DNA of 15,547 nt from Ferruginibacter sp. (lineage in GTDB: Bacteria > Bacteroidota > Bacteroidia > Chitinophagales > Chitinophagaceae), in assembly GCA_030831725.1 (NCBI GenBank), contig JAURKN010000118.1, positions 1 through 15,547 of the forward strand. Direction: 5' to 3'. Both the position numbers and the translations under genes were made by a program. The notes under the pieces are model-generated. The model saw only the letters and a program-made list of their open reading frames with translations. It did not search any database and had not been told where the DNA came from. The first letter of the stretch is position 1; each line of letters begins with the position of its first letter. Positions 1 through 6,176 of the stretch are shown here, piece by piece.

Positions 1-719
1 AGTATACTGTTCGTTTTTCCTTGCTCACTGAAAATTCTGGTTGGAGGAACAGCCTGTGCCAAATTGGACTGTATGTTGTTCCATGTTTTCTCCAGACTCA
101 AGAGGTCTTCATGCAATTCGGCGGTGGACTTTCCTTCAGCTGCTGTACGAACAATCACACCCAAGTTTTTGGGTTTGAAAGCCTCAACAATTTTTTGCAG
201 TCTTTTTCTTTCTTCTGATGAATGGATTTTTCTGGAAACGGCGATCACATCATTGAAGGGTGTTACCACAACAAATCTACCGGGAAGGGAAATCTCACAG
301 GTTAATCTTGGCCCTTTCGCTGCGATTGGTTCTTTCAAGATTTGAACAAGCACATTCGGCTTTCCGGCAATCACTTCGTTGACCTTGCCGGTTTTATGAA
401 TTTCCGGCTCCACTTTGAATTTACCAAAATCGAAAAGCTCCCCTTTTTTCTGATTGACAGAAAGGTTGGTGAATTTGAGAATGGATCGAAAATAAGGGCT
501 AAGATCGGTGTAATGTAGGAACGCATCCTTTTCATAACCGATATCAACAAAAACGGCATTGAGACCCGGAATCAGTTTTTTCACTTTTCCCAGATATAAG
601 TCTCCCACAGAAAAACTGGCATCAGTTTTTTCGTTGTGGAGTTCAACCAGTTTTTTTTCCTCGAGCAACGCAATCTCCACTCCTTGCGGAATGACGTTGA
701 TGATTAACTCTTTGGTCAA
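1..719 (-). CDS. rng: Ribonuclease G (RNase E/G family), N-terminal part, cut by window edge
   Basis: Endoribonuclease that processes rRNA and degrades mRNA in the cytoplasm. The visible 239 residues begin TKELIINVIPQGVEIALLEE after the initiator, which matches the start of Bacteroidota RNase G. An S1-like segment follows at about residues 31-66 (GDLYLGKVKKLIPGLNAVFV, then DIGYEKDAFLHY). The block GPRLTCEISLPGRFVVVTP is typical of the family. The catalytic DNase I-like and zinc-link regions lie beyond base 1. The start is a TTG at 719-717. An in-frame stop lies eight codons upstream and there is no ATG in between, so TTG is the only reasonable choice. It is the last gene of a minus-strand series HU, TPR protein, 29-residue protein, rng, separated from the last by 167 bases. 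Family assignment is firm. Full length cannot be judged. Confidence 0.93.
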   Translation of the reverse strand, partial: MTKELIINVIPQGVEIALLEEKKLVELHNEKTDASFSVGDLYLGKVKKLIPGLNAVFVDIGYEKDAFLHYTDLSPYFRSILKFTNLSVNQKKGELFDFGKFKVEPEIHKTGKVNEVIAGKPNVLVQILKEPIAAKGPRLTCEISLPGRFVVVTPFNDVIAVSRKIHSSEERKRLQKIVEAFKPKNLGVIVRTAAEGKSTAELHEDLLSLEKTWNNIQSNLAQAVPPTRIFSEQGKTNSI

Positions 720-758
720 CTGAATCTTTTTATCAGACTCTTATGCACAGAGGCAGAG

Positions 759-773
759 TGCTGTATAACAGCA
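759..773. repeat. Short inverted repeat in the rng leader
   Basis: TGCTGT and ACAGCA face each other across a 3-base spacer. It lies 40 bases upstream of the rng start inside a 167-base gap (720-886) in which I see no gene and no good TAnnTTTG element. It has no T-run, so it is not a typical terminator. It may be an operator or mRNA hairpin, or chance. Confidence 0.35.
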
Positions 774-886
774 TGGCGGGACATTACAAACCCAAATGAA
801 ACATGGAGAAAATACCGAATACACAGCATATCATACATCCACTCACCCCTAGATACAGGAGCGGCGATGCATAACCCAGGCATGGA

Positions 887-976
887 TTATTTCTTCTTGT
901 GACGATTCTTTCTTAAACGTTTCTTACGCTTATGAGTAGCGATTTTATGACGTTTTCTTTTCTTACCACAAGGCAT
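887..976 (-). CDS. 29-residue basic protein, AURKAIP1/COX24 (mS38-like) type
   Basis: A complete small gene with ATG at 976-974 and TAA at 889-887. The product starts MPCGKKRKRHKIATHKRKK and ends RLRKNRHKKK. About 60 percent of its residues are Lys or Arg. I recall near-identical tiny proteins throughout Bacteroidota, named AURKAIP1/COX24 domain-containing. The domain is that of mitochondrial small-subunit protein mS38, and a comparable 33-residue bS22 occurs in mycobacterial ribosomes. A ribosomal role is therefore likely, but this is inferred from composition and family resemblance. It starts 29 bases after the TPR gene stop and is probably cotranscribed with it. The gene is easily missed by gene finders with a length cut-off. 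Confidence 0.85.
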   Translation of the reverse strand: MPCGKKRKRHKIATHKRKKRLRKNRHKKK

Positions 977-1005
977 AACCAAGTCTTTTTTGTTAAAAAA
1001 TATAT

Positions 1006-1863
1006 TTATTTACGCTGCCGAAGCAGTTTAATTCTGTTGTCAACTTCCTTAGTGTATCCGGCGTCGTTAGCAATTTTCTTGCTTTTCTCGTACCAATCTA
1101 TCGCTGAATTCGCATCTCCACTCGCAGCATAGGCATCCGCGAGAAAGGCGACAGCTTCGAGGTTCTGAGGCTGGTTTTCAGCTACTTTCTTTAAACGAAG
1201 TATCGCTTTATCATACTGTCCGGAGATATATCCACCGATTCCGAGTACGAGTTGTGCTTCCCAGTTTGTAGAATCTCTTCGGACTACGCCAAGCAACTCT
1301 TGTATGCCTTTCATAGTCTGTTGAGGATCTCCACTTCTACCTCTTCCGAATACATAAGAACTTCCAAGTCCGATTCTGAGTGTGTCATTGTTAGGATTCA
1401 GTTTGATGGCCTGCTCAAAAAGTGCGATTGCCATCTCAGATTTCCAAGCCAACTTCGCTTCGTCGTTTTCGTGACGTAGCTCACTCAAAAAGATTTGGGC
1501 TGCGAAGGTGAGGTTTTTTTCCGAATTCTCCAACTTTGATGCTTCAGAAAGATAAAAAGCGTAAATATCTGCCTGACGAGCATAGTCTTTCCAAAAATCA
1601 GCCAATGCGGAATTCAATTTTATTTTGGAAGTAAGGTCTTTGGAAAATTGTAAAGAATCAAGCAAGGACTTATTTCTGTTTCGGGCAGAAAGAGGTAATT
1701 TTTCTGTTTCAGCATTTATAAAAAGCTGAATATCAAATGATTTTGCTTCAACTGCGGGCTTAGGCATTGCCGCTTCTTTTTTGGGTTCGGTGGTTTTTCC
1801 CAACCAAAAAAGCAAGATTATGGCCAAAATGCCTGATACAGAAAGAATGATTTTCTTGTTCAC
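1006..1863 (-). CDS. Membrane-anchored tetratricopeptide repeat protein
   Basis: A 285-residue protein with a short positive N-terminus (MNKK), one hydrophobic segment at residues 5-22 and no lipobox. It is probably held in the inner membrane with its bulk in the periplasm. Residues 23-110 are a variable linker and helical region. From about 115 onward come TPR-like helix pairs, for example AIALFEQAIKLNPNNDTLRI, KAILRLKKVAENQPQNLEAV and SAIDWYEKSKKI. Such repeats bind partner proteins, and the partner is unknown. The start is GTG at 1863-1861, giving the canonical MNKKIIL entry. It lies 44 bases downstream of the HU gene stop, with two alternative small hairpins in the gap. A TPR gene between HU and rng is a recurring arrangement in Bacteroidota as I recall. 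Function beyond scaffold or assembly is not predictable. Confidence 0.85.
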   Translation of the reverse strand: MNKKIILSVSGILAIILLFWLGKTTEPKKEAAMPKPAVEAKSFDIQLFINAETEKLPLSARNRNKSLLDSLQFSKDLTSKIKLNSALADFWKDYARQADIYAFYLSEASKLENSEKNLTFAAQIFLSELRHENDEAKLAWKSEMAIALFEQAIKLNPNNDTLRIGLGSSYVFGRGRSGDPQQTMKGIQELLGVVRRDSTNWEAQLVLGIGGYISGQYDKAILRLKKVAENQPQNLEAVAFLADAYAASGDANSAIDWYEKSKKIANDAGYTKEVDNRIKLLRQRK

Positions 1864-1864
1864 T

Positions 1865-1889
1865 GGGTTTTTACCCGATTTTTTTCGGG
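1865..1889 (-). repeat. Two mutually exclusive hairpins in front of the TPR gene
   Basis: In mRNA sense, CCCGA pairs with TCGGG over an A6 loop, and the same GGGT can instead pair with ACCC over an AAAA loop. The second pairing ends one base from the GTG start of the TPR gene. The arms are short (5 and 4 bp), so the structures are weak to moderate. They may modulate translation of the TPR gene or mark a weak processing site after HU. Confidence 0.4.
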
Positions 1890-1907
1890 GAGGACGGCAA
1901 AGTTAAG

Positions 1908-2231
1908 TTAATCCTCGTTATCTTCCTTCACTTCAGGGGCTTCCTTGATGTTGGGTGAAGTTTTCACATCATGAATGAATTCTTTGGAAGGTTTGAATGC
2001 CGGAATGAAATGTTCGGGAATGGAGACCGATGTGTTCCTTTTGATGTTTCGTCCGATTTTCGCGGCTCTTTTTTTGATGATAAAGCTGCCAAACCCTCTG
2101 ATGTAGAGGTTTTCGCCCATTGCCAAAGAACTTTTCACTTCTTTAAACATGGTTTCGAGGGTAACCAGAACATCTACTTTGGGTATCCCGGTCTTTTCCG
2201 AAATCTTGTTGATGAGGTCTGCTTTTCTCAT
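1908..2231 (-). CDS. HU/IHF-family DNA-binding protein with acidic tail
   Basis: Nucleoid protein of 107 residues, usual HU core about 90. The N-terminal helix pair (MRKADLINKISEKTGIPKVD), the turn GENLYIRGFGSF and the beta-arm with GRNIKRNTSVSIPEHFIPAF are all in place. At the arm tip, where E. coli HU has the DNA-intercalating Pro63 in GRNP, this protein has Ile63. A charged tail (about residues 91-107, EAPEVKEDNED) follows the core. The frame stays open to 2480, but the extra residues do not resemble HU and would overlap the divergent mutY, so I chose the ATG at 2231-2229. It is the first gene of the minus-strand series leading to rng. The family is certain. Whether it is a general HU or a more specific variant is open. 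Confidence 0.94.
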   Translation of the reverse strand: MRKADLINKISEKTGIPKVDVLVTLETMFKEVKSSLAMGENLYIRGFGSFIIKKRAAKIGRNIKRNTSVSIPEHFIPAFKPSKEFIHDVKTSPNIKEAPEVKEDNED

Positions 2232-2300
2232 ATAAAAACAATTTGGAAAGTAAGTTAAGGAAAAAAAATGAAAACCAAAAAATAAATGGGTGATAATCAA

Positions 2301-2308
2301 TAGGTTTG
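2301..2308 (+). promoter_or_regulatory. Possible -7 element for mutY
   Basis: TAGGTTTG matches the Bacteroidota -7 consensus TAnnTTTG and lies 16 bases before the mutY ATG. No TTG is seen at the usual 17-23 base distance upstream, so support is limited to the single element. Confidence 0.35.
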
Positions 2309-2324
2309 TAAAAAAATCGTCGAA

Positions 2325-3398
2325 ATGGTCGGCCATTTGAAACACAAAGGCTTTTTCACCAAAGAGCTGATGGATTGGAATCGGACGGAAAATGACCGTG
2401 AAATGCCATGGAAAAAAGTTCGGGATCCATACAAGATTTGGTTGAGTGAAATCATCCTGCAACAGACCCGTGTTGAACAAGGCCGATCATATTATAATTC
2501 TTTTTTGTCGCAATTTCCTGATATTCATTCACTTGCAAAATCAAATGACGCCGATGTGTTTAAACTTTGGGAAGGATTAGGGTATTATTCCAGATGCAAG
2601 AATCTGATTCATACAGCCCGGTTTATAAGCCAAAACCTTCAAGGGCGTTTCCCCGACAGCTATGAATCGCTTCTAGAATTAAAAGGGGTTGGTCCTTATA
2701 CGGCAGCGGCCATCGCATCTTTTGCCTATGATATTCCGCATGCCGTGGTTGATGGTAACGTCGTTCGGGTGCTGGCTCGTTTTTTCGGAATTGACTCCTC
2801 TTTTCAGGATCAAACAGGAAAAGCCATGTTCCAAGAACTGGCACAAGCCTTGTTGGATAAAAACAATCCGGCCGAATACAATCAAGCCATCATGGATTTT
2901 GGCGCAACGATATGTAAACCGAAAGGGGCGCTCTGCTCCGATTGCCCGCTTTCCAAAAAATGTCAGGCCCTTCTCACAGACCGTGTGTATGAACTGCCTT
3001 TCAAATCCAAGGCCAAAACAAAAAAAACAAGATGGATGTTTTACATCGTTGCCAAATATGGAAACGAGGTGCTTATTCGCCTGAGAACCGAAAAAGACAT
3101 CTGGCAAAATCTTCACGAATTCATCCTGTTTGAATCACCTTCCGATTTGGAGCCCACAGAAATATTAGAATCAGAAAAAATAAGTAGTATATGTAAAAAG
3201 CCCTACATCCTAGTTCATGTTTCTGAGCGCTTTCAACATATTCTAACACATCAAACCCTCAACATGCGTTTCATCTGCATTGAAATGAAACAAAAACCAA
3301 AATCTGAAAAATATCATTTCGAAAAATGGAATCGATTGAAAAAAATCGCATTCCCGAAAGCCATTCTCCGTTTTTTAGAAAATTATCCTTTGCGTTGA
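2325..3398 (+). CDS. mutY: A/G-specific adenine DNA glycosylase MutY
   Basis: Base-excision repair enzyme that removes adenine mispaired with 8-oxoguanine. It has 357 residues, normal for the family. The catalytic Glu42 lies in WLSEIILQQTRVEQG, the helix-hairpin-helix is LKGVGPYTAAAIASF (119-133), and the catalytic Asp143 lies in VVDGNVVRVLARF. The [4Fe-4S] ligands are C197, C204, C207 and C213 with the proper 6-2-5 spacing. The C-terminal NUDIX-like 8-oxoG recognition domain begins around residue 230 and looks complete. The ATG at 2325 gives a leader of normal length before the DREMPW motif. The gene is divergent from HU with a 93-base gap. It is followed at 122 bases by gldE and not by ssb. 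No damage is visible. Confidence 0.96.
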   Translation: MVGHLKHKGFFTKELMDWNRTENDREMPWKKVRDPYKIWLSEIILQQTRVEQGRSYYNSFLSQFPDIHSLAKSNDADVFKLWEGLGYYSRCKNLIHTARFISQNLQGRFPDSYESLLELKGVGPYTAAAIASFAYDIPHAVVDGNVVRVLARFFGIDSSFQDQTGKAMFQELAQALLDKNNPAEYNQAIMDFGATICKPKGALCSDCPLSKKCQALLTDRVYELPFKSKAKTKKTRWMFYIVAKYGNEVLIRLRTEKDIWQNLHEFILFESPSDLEPTEILESEKISSICKKPYILVHVSERFQHILTHQTLNMRFICIEMKQKPKSEKYHFEKWNRLKKIAFPKAILRFLENYPLR

Positions 3399-3439
3399 CC
3401 TTATTTCTTTTTTCTCGATTTCCACTATCTTTAACCCAC

Positions 3440-3470
3440 GAAAGGAATCAGAAAATTTCAACTTCCTTTC
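3440..3470. repeat. 8-bp perfect inverted repeat between mutY and gldE
   Basis: GAAAGGAA (3440-3447) and TTCCTTTC (3463-3470) are exact reverse complements around a 15-base loop. No T-run follows on either strand, so it is not a classical terminator. It may be an operator, a Rho-independent site without U-tract, or an mRNA-processing hairpin in the gldE leader. A near-consensus TATCTTTA lies just upstream at 3426-3433. Confidence 0.5.
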
Positions 3471-3520
3471 ATCACAGTCTGGTCAAATGAGCAGACAATT
3501 TTTCACTAAAGCACTCTGGT

Positions 3521-4852
3521 TTGGACTATCATTCGGTATTCGATTCATTTTCTTTTTTCTTTTTGACGGTATCTCCCGTTGCATCCACAGTATTGGTTTT
3601 CTTACTGGTTATTCTTTTTCTGCTTTCATTTTTGATGGCTGGAAGTGAAGTCGCTTTTTTTTCCTTGTCCAACAAGGATGTGAACATTCTTAAAAAAAGA
3701 AAAAATCCCTCATTCAAAAGAATAGTGCGATTGATGGAGCAGCCCAAAACACTGCTCACTTCGATGCTCATCACCAATAGTCTGGTCAACATCGGAGTCA
3801 TTCTCATTCTGAATCTGCTGATCAATCATTGGATTGGAACAAGTATGGAAGATTCACCAATCATGCTGTTCCTGATCAAGGTGGCATTGGTCAGTTTTTT
3901 TATTCTTCTTTTTGCCGAAGTCTTGCCAAAAGTTTGGGCAACGCATCACAAAGTCTGGTTTGCCGCATCCACTTCACTGATGGTTGAAATTTTTCATAGT
4001 CTGTTTTATAGAATCAGTATGAAAATGGTAAAATACAGCGAAAAGATAGAACGAAAATTTTCCCTTAAATCTGCTGGCTTAGAAAAAACAGACCTCGACG
4101 ATGCCATAGACCTTTTGCCTGAACACGAGGCAAGCATGGAGGAAAAAGAGATATTGAAAGGAATCAGAAAATTCAGCGACACAACGGTCAAGCAAGTGAT
4201 GAAAACGCGTTTGGATGTTAGTGGAATCGAACATTCCAAGTCTTTCAACGAAATTCTTCGATTGTCCGAGGATCTCCAATATTCAAGACTGCCGGTTTAC
4301 AAATCAGACCTAGACCATATTGTGGGCGTACTTCACATCAAAGACCTTCTACCCCACCTTCAAGAACAAGCTAGTTTTGAATGGCAGTCTCTCATACGAA
4401 CCCCTTTTTTCGTGCATGAGCAGAAAATGATTGAAGACTTGTTACAGGATTTTCGAAGCAAAAGAACCCATTTCGCAATTGTTGTTGATGAATTCGGAGG
4501 AACATCCGGAATCATCACCCTTGAGGATATTTTAGAAGAAATCATTGGTGATATCAAAGACGAATTTGATGACGAAGAAAGTGTAAATAAAAAAATAGAC
4601 GAGCATACCTATATTTTCGAAGGCAAAACCATGATCAATGATGTTTGCAAAATGCTCCATCTGCCTTCCAACACTTTCGACAGCATACGTGGCGACAGCG
4701 ACTCACTTGCAGGTCTAGTGCTTGAAATCGCAGGCGCTTTTCCTCAAATCAATGAAGAACTGAAAAGCATGGGTTATACCTTCATCACCCTTGAGATCAA
4801 CAAAAACAGAATTGAAAAAGTTAAAATGATCCTGCCTCATCTTGATACCTAA
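3521..4852 (+). CDS. gldE: Gliding-motility-associated protein GldE (CNNM/CBS/CorC family)
   Basis: Integral membrane protein of 443 residues. A CNNM/DUF21-type region spans about residues 21-170 with hydrophobic segments near 21-40, 83-103, 115-135 and 145-165, and the family motif MAGSEVAFFSLS at 39-50. A CBS pair follows at about 215-345 (MKTRLDVSGIEHSKSFNEIL, then VVDEFGGTSGIITLEDILEE). The C-terminal CorC/HlyC domain spans about 353-438, with GDSDSLAGLVLEIAGAFPQI. In Flavobacterium johnsoniae GldE supports GldD in gliding and in assembly of the type IX secretion/gliding machinery, although the family is otherwise linked to ion transport. The start is TTG at 3521, since an in-frame stop at 3488 leaves no ATG. 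gldD overlaps its end by 11 bases, so the two are translationally linked. Confidence 0.93.
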   Translation: MDYHSVFDSFSFFFLTVSPVASTVLVFLLVILFLLSFLMAGSEVAFFSLSNKDVNILKKRKNPSFKRIVRLMEQPKTLLTSMLITNSLVNIGVILILNLLINHWIGTSMEDSPIMLFLIKVALVSFFILLFAEVLPKVWATHHKVWFAASTSLMVEIFHSLFYRISMKMVKYSEKIERKFSLKSAGLEKTDLDDAIDLLPEHEASMEEKEILKGIRKFSDTTVKQVMKTRLDVSGIEHSKSFNEILRLSEDLQYSRLPVYKSDLDHIVGVLHIKDLLPHLQEQASFEWQSLIRTPFFVHEQKMIEDLLQDFRSKRTHFAIVVDEFGGTSGIITLEDILEEIIGDIKDEFDDEESVNKKIDEHTYIFEGKTMINDVCKMLHLPSNTFDSIRGDSDSLAGLVLEIAGAFPQINEELKSMGYTFITLEINKNRIEKVKMILPHLDT

Positions 4853-5528
4853 TAACGCAACATACCTCAAAAGACTTGGACAGATCTCTTTGGTGCTGAT
4901 CTCTTTCTGCGCCATCATTCTGTCTTGCAATTCAACCTATACTTCCAAACGAAAAGGATATTTTCACATAGATCTGCCTGAGCATAGTTACCAAAAATTC
5001 GAGAGGCCCGAATTTCCATATCAATTCGAATATCCTGTATACGGGAACATCATGCAGGACAGCACTTATTTCGACGAAACGCCAGAGAACAATTATTGGA
5101 TCAACGTCGATTTTCCTGAATATCGGGCGCGAGTCTTTATGAGCTATAAGATCATCGGTGGAAAAGCGATGTATAAAATCAAAATGCCTGATGGAAGCTA
5201 CAAAGACTCATCCGGTGTGAATGTTTTCGATTACATGGTGAACGATGCGTTCAATCTCACCAACAAAAACAATGTTGTGGCCAGTTCCATCAAAGACAGT
5301 TTGATCAGAACGCCGAAAGGGGTTTCCGGTGTTTTGTTCAGTGTTGGAGGCAACGCCGCTACTGCATTACAATTCTTCTTGTCGGATACGACAAAACATT
5401 TCATCAGAGGAGCGCTTTATTTCGATGCCACACCGAATGCGGATTCTGTAAAACCTGTACAGGATTTTTTAAGAAAAGACCTTGAGCATCTGATCAACTC
5501 ATTTGAGTGGAAAAACAACGGTCGTTAA
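4842..5528 (+). CDS. gldD: Gliding motility lipoprotein GldD
   Basis: A 228-residue exported lipoprotein. The hydrophobic segment at residues 14-27 ends in the lipobox ILSC, giving lipid-modified Cys29. The body carries the GldD signature regions KGYFHIDLPEHSYQKF, then PEFPYQFEYPVYG, and the C-terminal block FIRGALYFDATPNADSVKPV. GldD is needed for gliding and type IX secretion in F. johnsoniae and acts with GldE, which lies directly upstream. The TTG start at 4842 sits inside the gldE reading frame and gives an 11-base overlap. It is the first usable codon that keeps the full signal sequence. The presence of gldD/gldE suggests gliding or type IX secretion ability, but these two genes also occur in non-gliding members of the phylum. 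Confidence 0.92.
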   Translation: MIPNNATYLKRLGQISLVLISFCAIILSCNSTYTSKRKGYFHIDLPEHSYQKFERPEFPYQFEYPVYGNIMQDSTYFDETPENNYWINVDFPEYRARVFMSYKIIGGKAMYKIKMPDGSYKDSSGVNVFDYMVNDAFNLTNKNNVVASSIKDSLIRTPKGVSGVLFSVGGNAATALQFFLSDTTKHFIRGALYFDATPNADSVKPVQDFLRKDLEHLINSFEWKNNGR

Positions 5529-5564
5529 GCCTATAATTTATCCTCCCTTTATACAAATCCAACG

Positions 5565-5572
5565 TATTTTTG
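5565..5572 (+). promoter_or_regulatory. -7 promoter element for the DUF3109-to-acyltransferase unit
   Basis: TATTTTTG is an exact match to TAnnTTTG and is followed by GCAGC-like sequence and then, four bases on, the ATG of the DUF3109 gene. Transcription would start at or a few bases from the ATG, so the message would be almost leaderless. No clear -33 TTG is present. Confidence 0.55.
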
Positions 5573-5576
5573 CAGC

Positions 5577-6170
5577 ATGATTGCAATAGACCATGTGCTG
5601 ATCAGCGACAAAATCATCGACGAACAATTTGTCTGCGATTTAACCGCATGTAAAGGCGCCTGTTGTGTGGATGGAGATGCAGGAGCACCTCTGGACAAAG
5701 AAGAATTGAAGATGATAGATGATGTGTTGTCTGAAGTACTTCCCTACCTGGATGAGACGAGTATTGACGAAATCAATCGACAAGGCAGATACGTCTACCA
5801 CAACGAATACGGATGGGTGACGCCTACCATCGGGAACAATATTTGTGTGTATGGAATCAAAGACAAGATGGGAATCGTAAAATGCGGTATTGAGCAAGCC
5901 TATCTGGACGGCAAGGTGAAATGGAAAAAGCCAATCAGTTGTCATCTGTTTCCGGTCATAGTAACGAAAAGCAAAGATGGTGTTACTGAATACGCCAATT
6001 ATGAGCCGAGGGAAGATCATTGTAAGGCGGCTTGCAAATTGGGAAAAAAATTAAAAGTACCCGTATACCAATTTCTGAAAGAGCCACTGGTTCGAAAATT
6101 CGGCGCTCCGTTTTATGATGCCCTCGAAGCGACTGCAAAACATCTGTCAGAAAAAGACAAAAACAAATAA
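5577..6170 (+). CDS. DUF3109 family cysteine-rich protein
   Basis: Cytoplasmic protein of 197 residues, of unknown function and widespread in Bacteroidota. It has ten cysteines. C20, C25, C29 and C30 form the cluster FVCDLTACKGACC. Others stand in NNICVYG, VKCGIEQ, ISCHLFP and DHCKAACK. The pattern resembles the YkgJ-type CxxxxCxxxCC families, thought to hold an Fe-S or zinc centre, and a metal-binding role is inferred from this alone. The start MIAIDHVLISDKIIDEQFVC agrees with the family entry as I remember it, which supports the ATG at 5577 despite the very close promoter element. It is the first gene of a unit with the OXA-like lipoprotein (6-base gap), ispG and an acyltransferase. A role in Fe-S supply for IspG is possible but unproven. 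Confidence 0.88.
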   Translation: MIAIDHVLISDKIIDEQFVCDLTACKGACCVDGDAGAPLDKEELKMIDDVLSEVLPYLDETSIDEINRQGRYVYHNEYGWVTPTIGNNICVYGIKDKMGIVKCGIEQAYLDGKVKWKKPISCHLFPVIVTKSKDGVTEYANYEPREDHCKAACKLGKKLKVPVYQFLKEPLVRKFGAPFYDALEATAKHLSEKDKNK

Positions 6171-6176
6171 GATATC

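Noticed and set aside
64..345. Plus-strand open frame of 93 codons opposite rng
   Set aside because: It is antisense to a clear RNase G coding region and shows no family features.
2232..2480. N-terminal extension of the HU frame by 83 residues
   Set aside because: The extra residues do not resemble HU, would overlap mutY, and a perfect HU start MRKADLINK lies at 2231.
2679..3116. Minus-strand open frame of 145 codons opposite mutY
   Set aside because: The mutY frame carries all catalytic and cluster residues. The antisense product looks like random translation.
5640..6020. Minus-strand open frame of 126 codons opposite the DUF3109 gene
   Set aside because: A shadow of a conserved coding region, with no start signal or recognisable domain.
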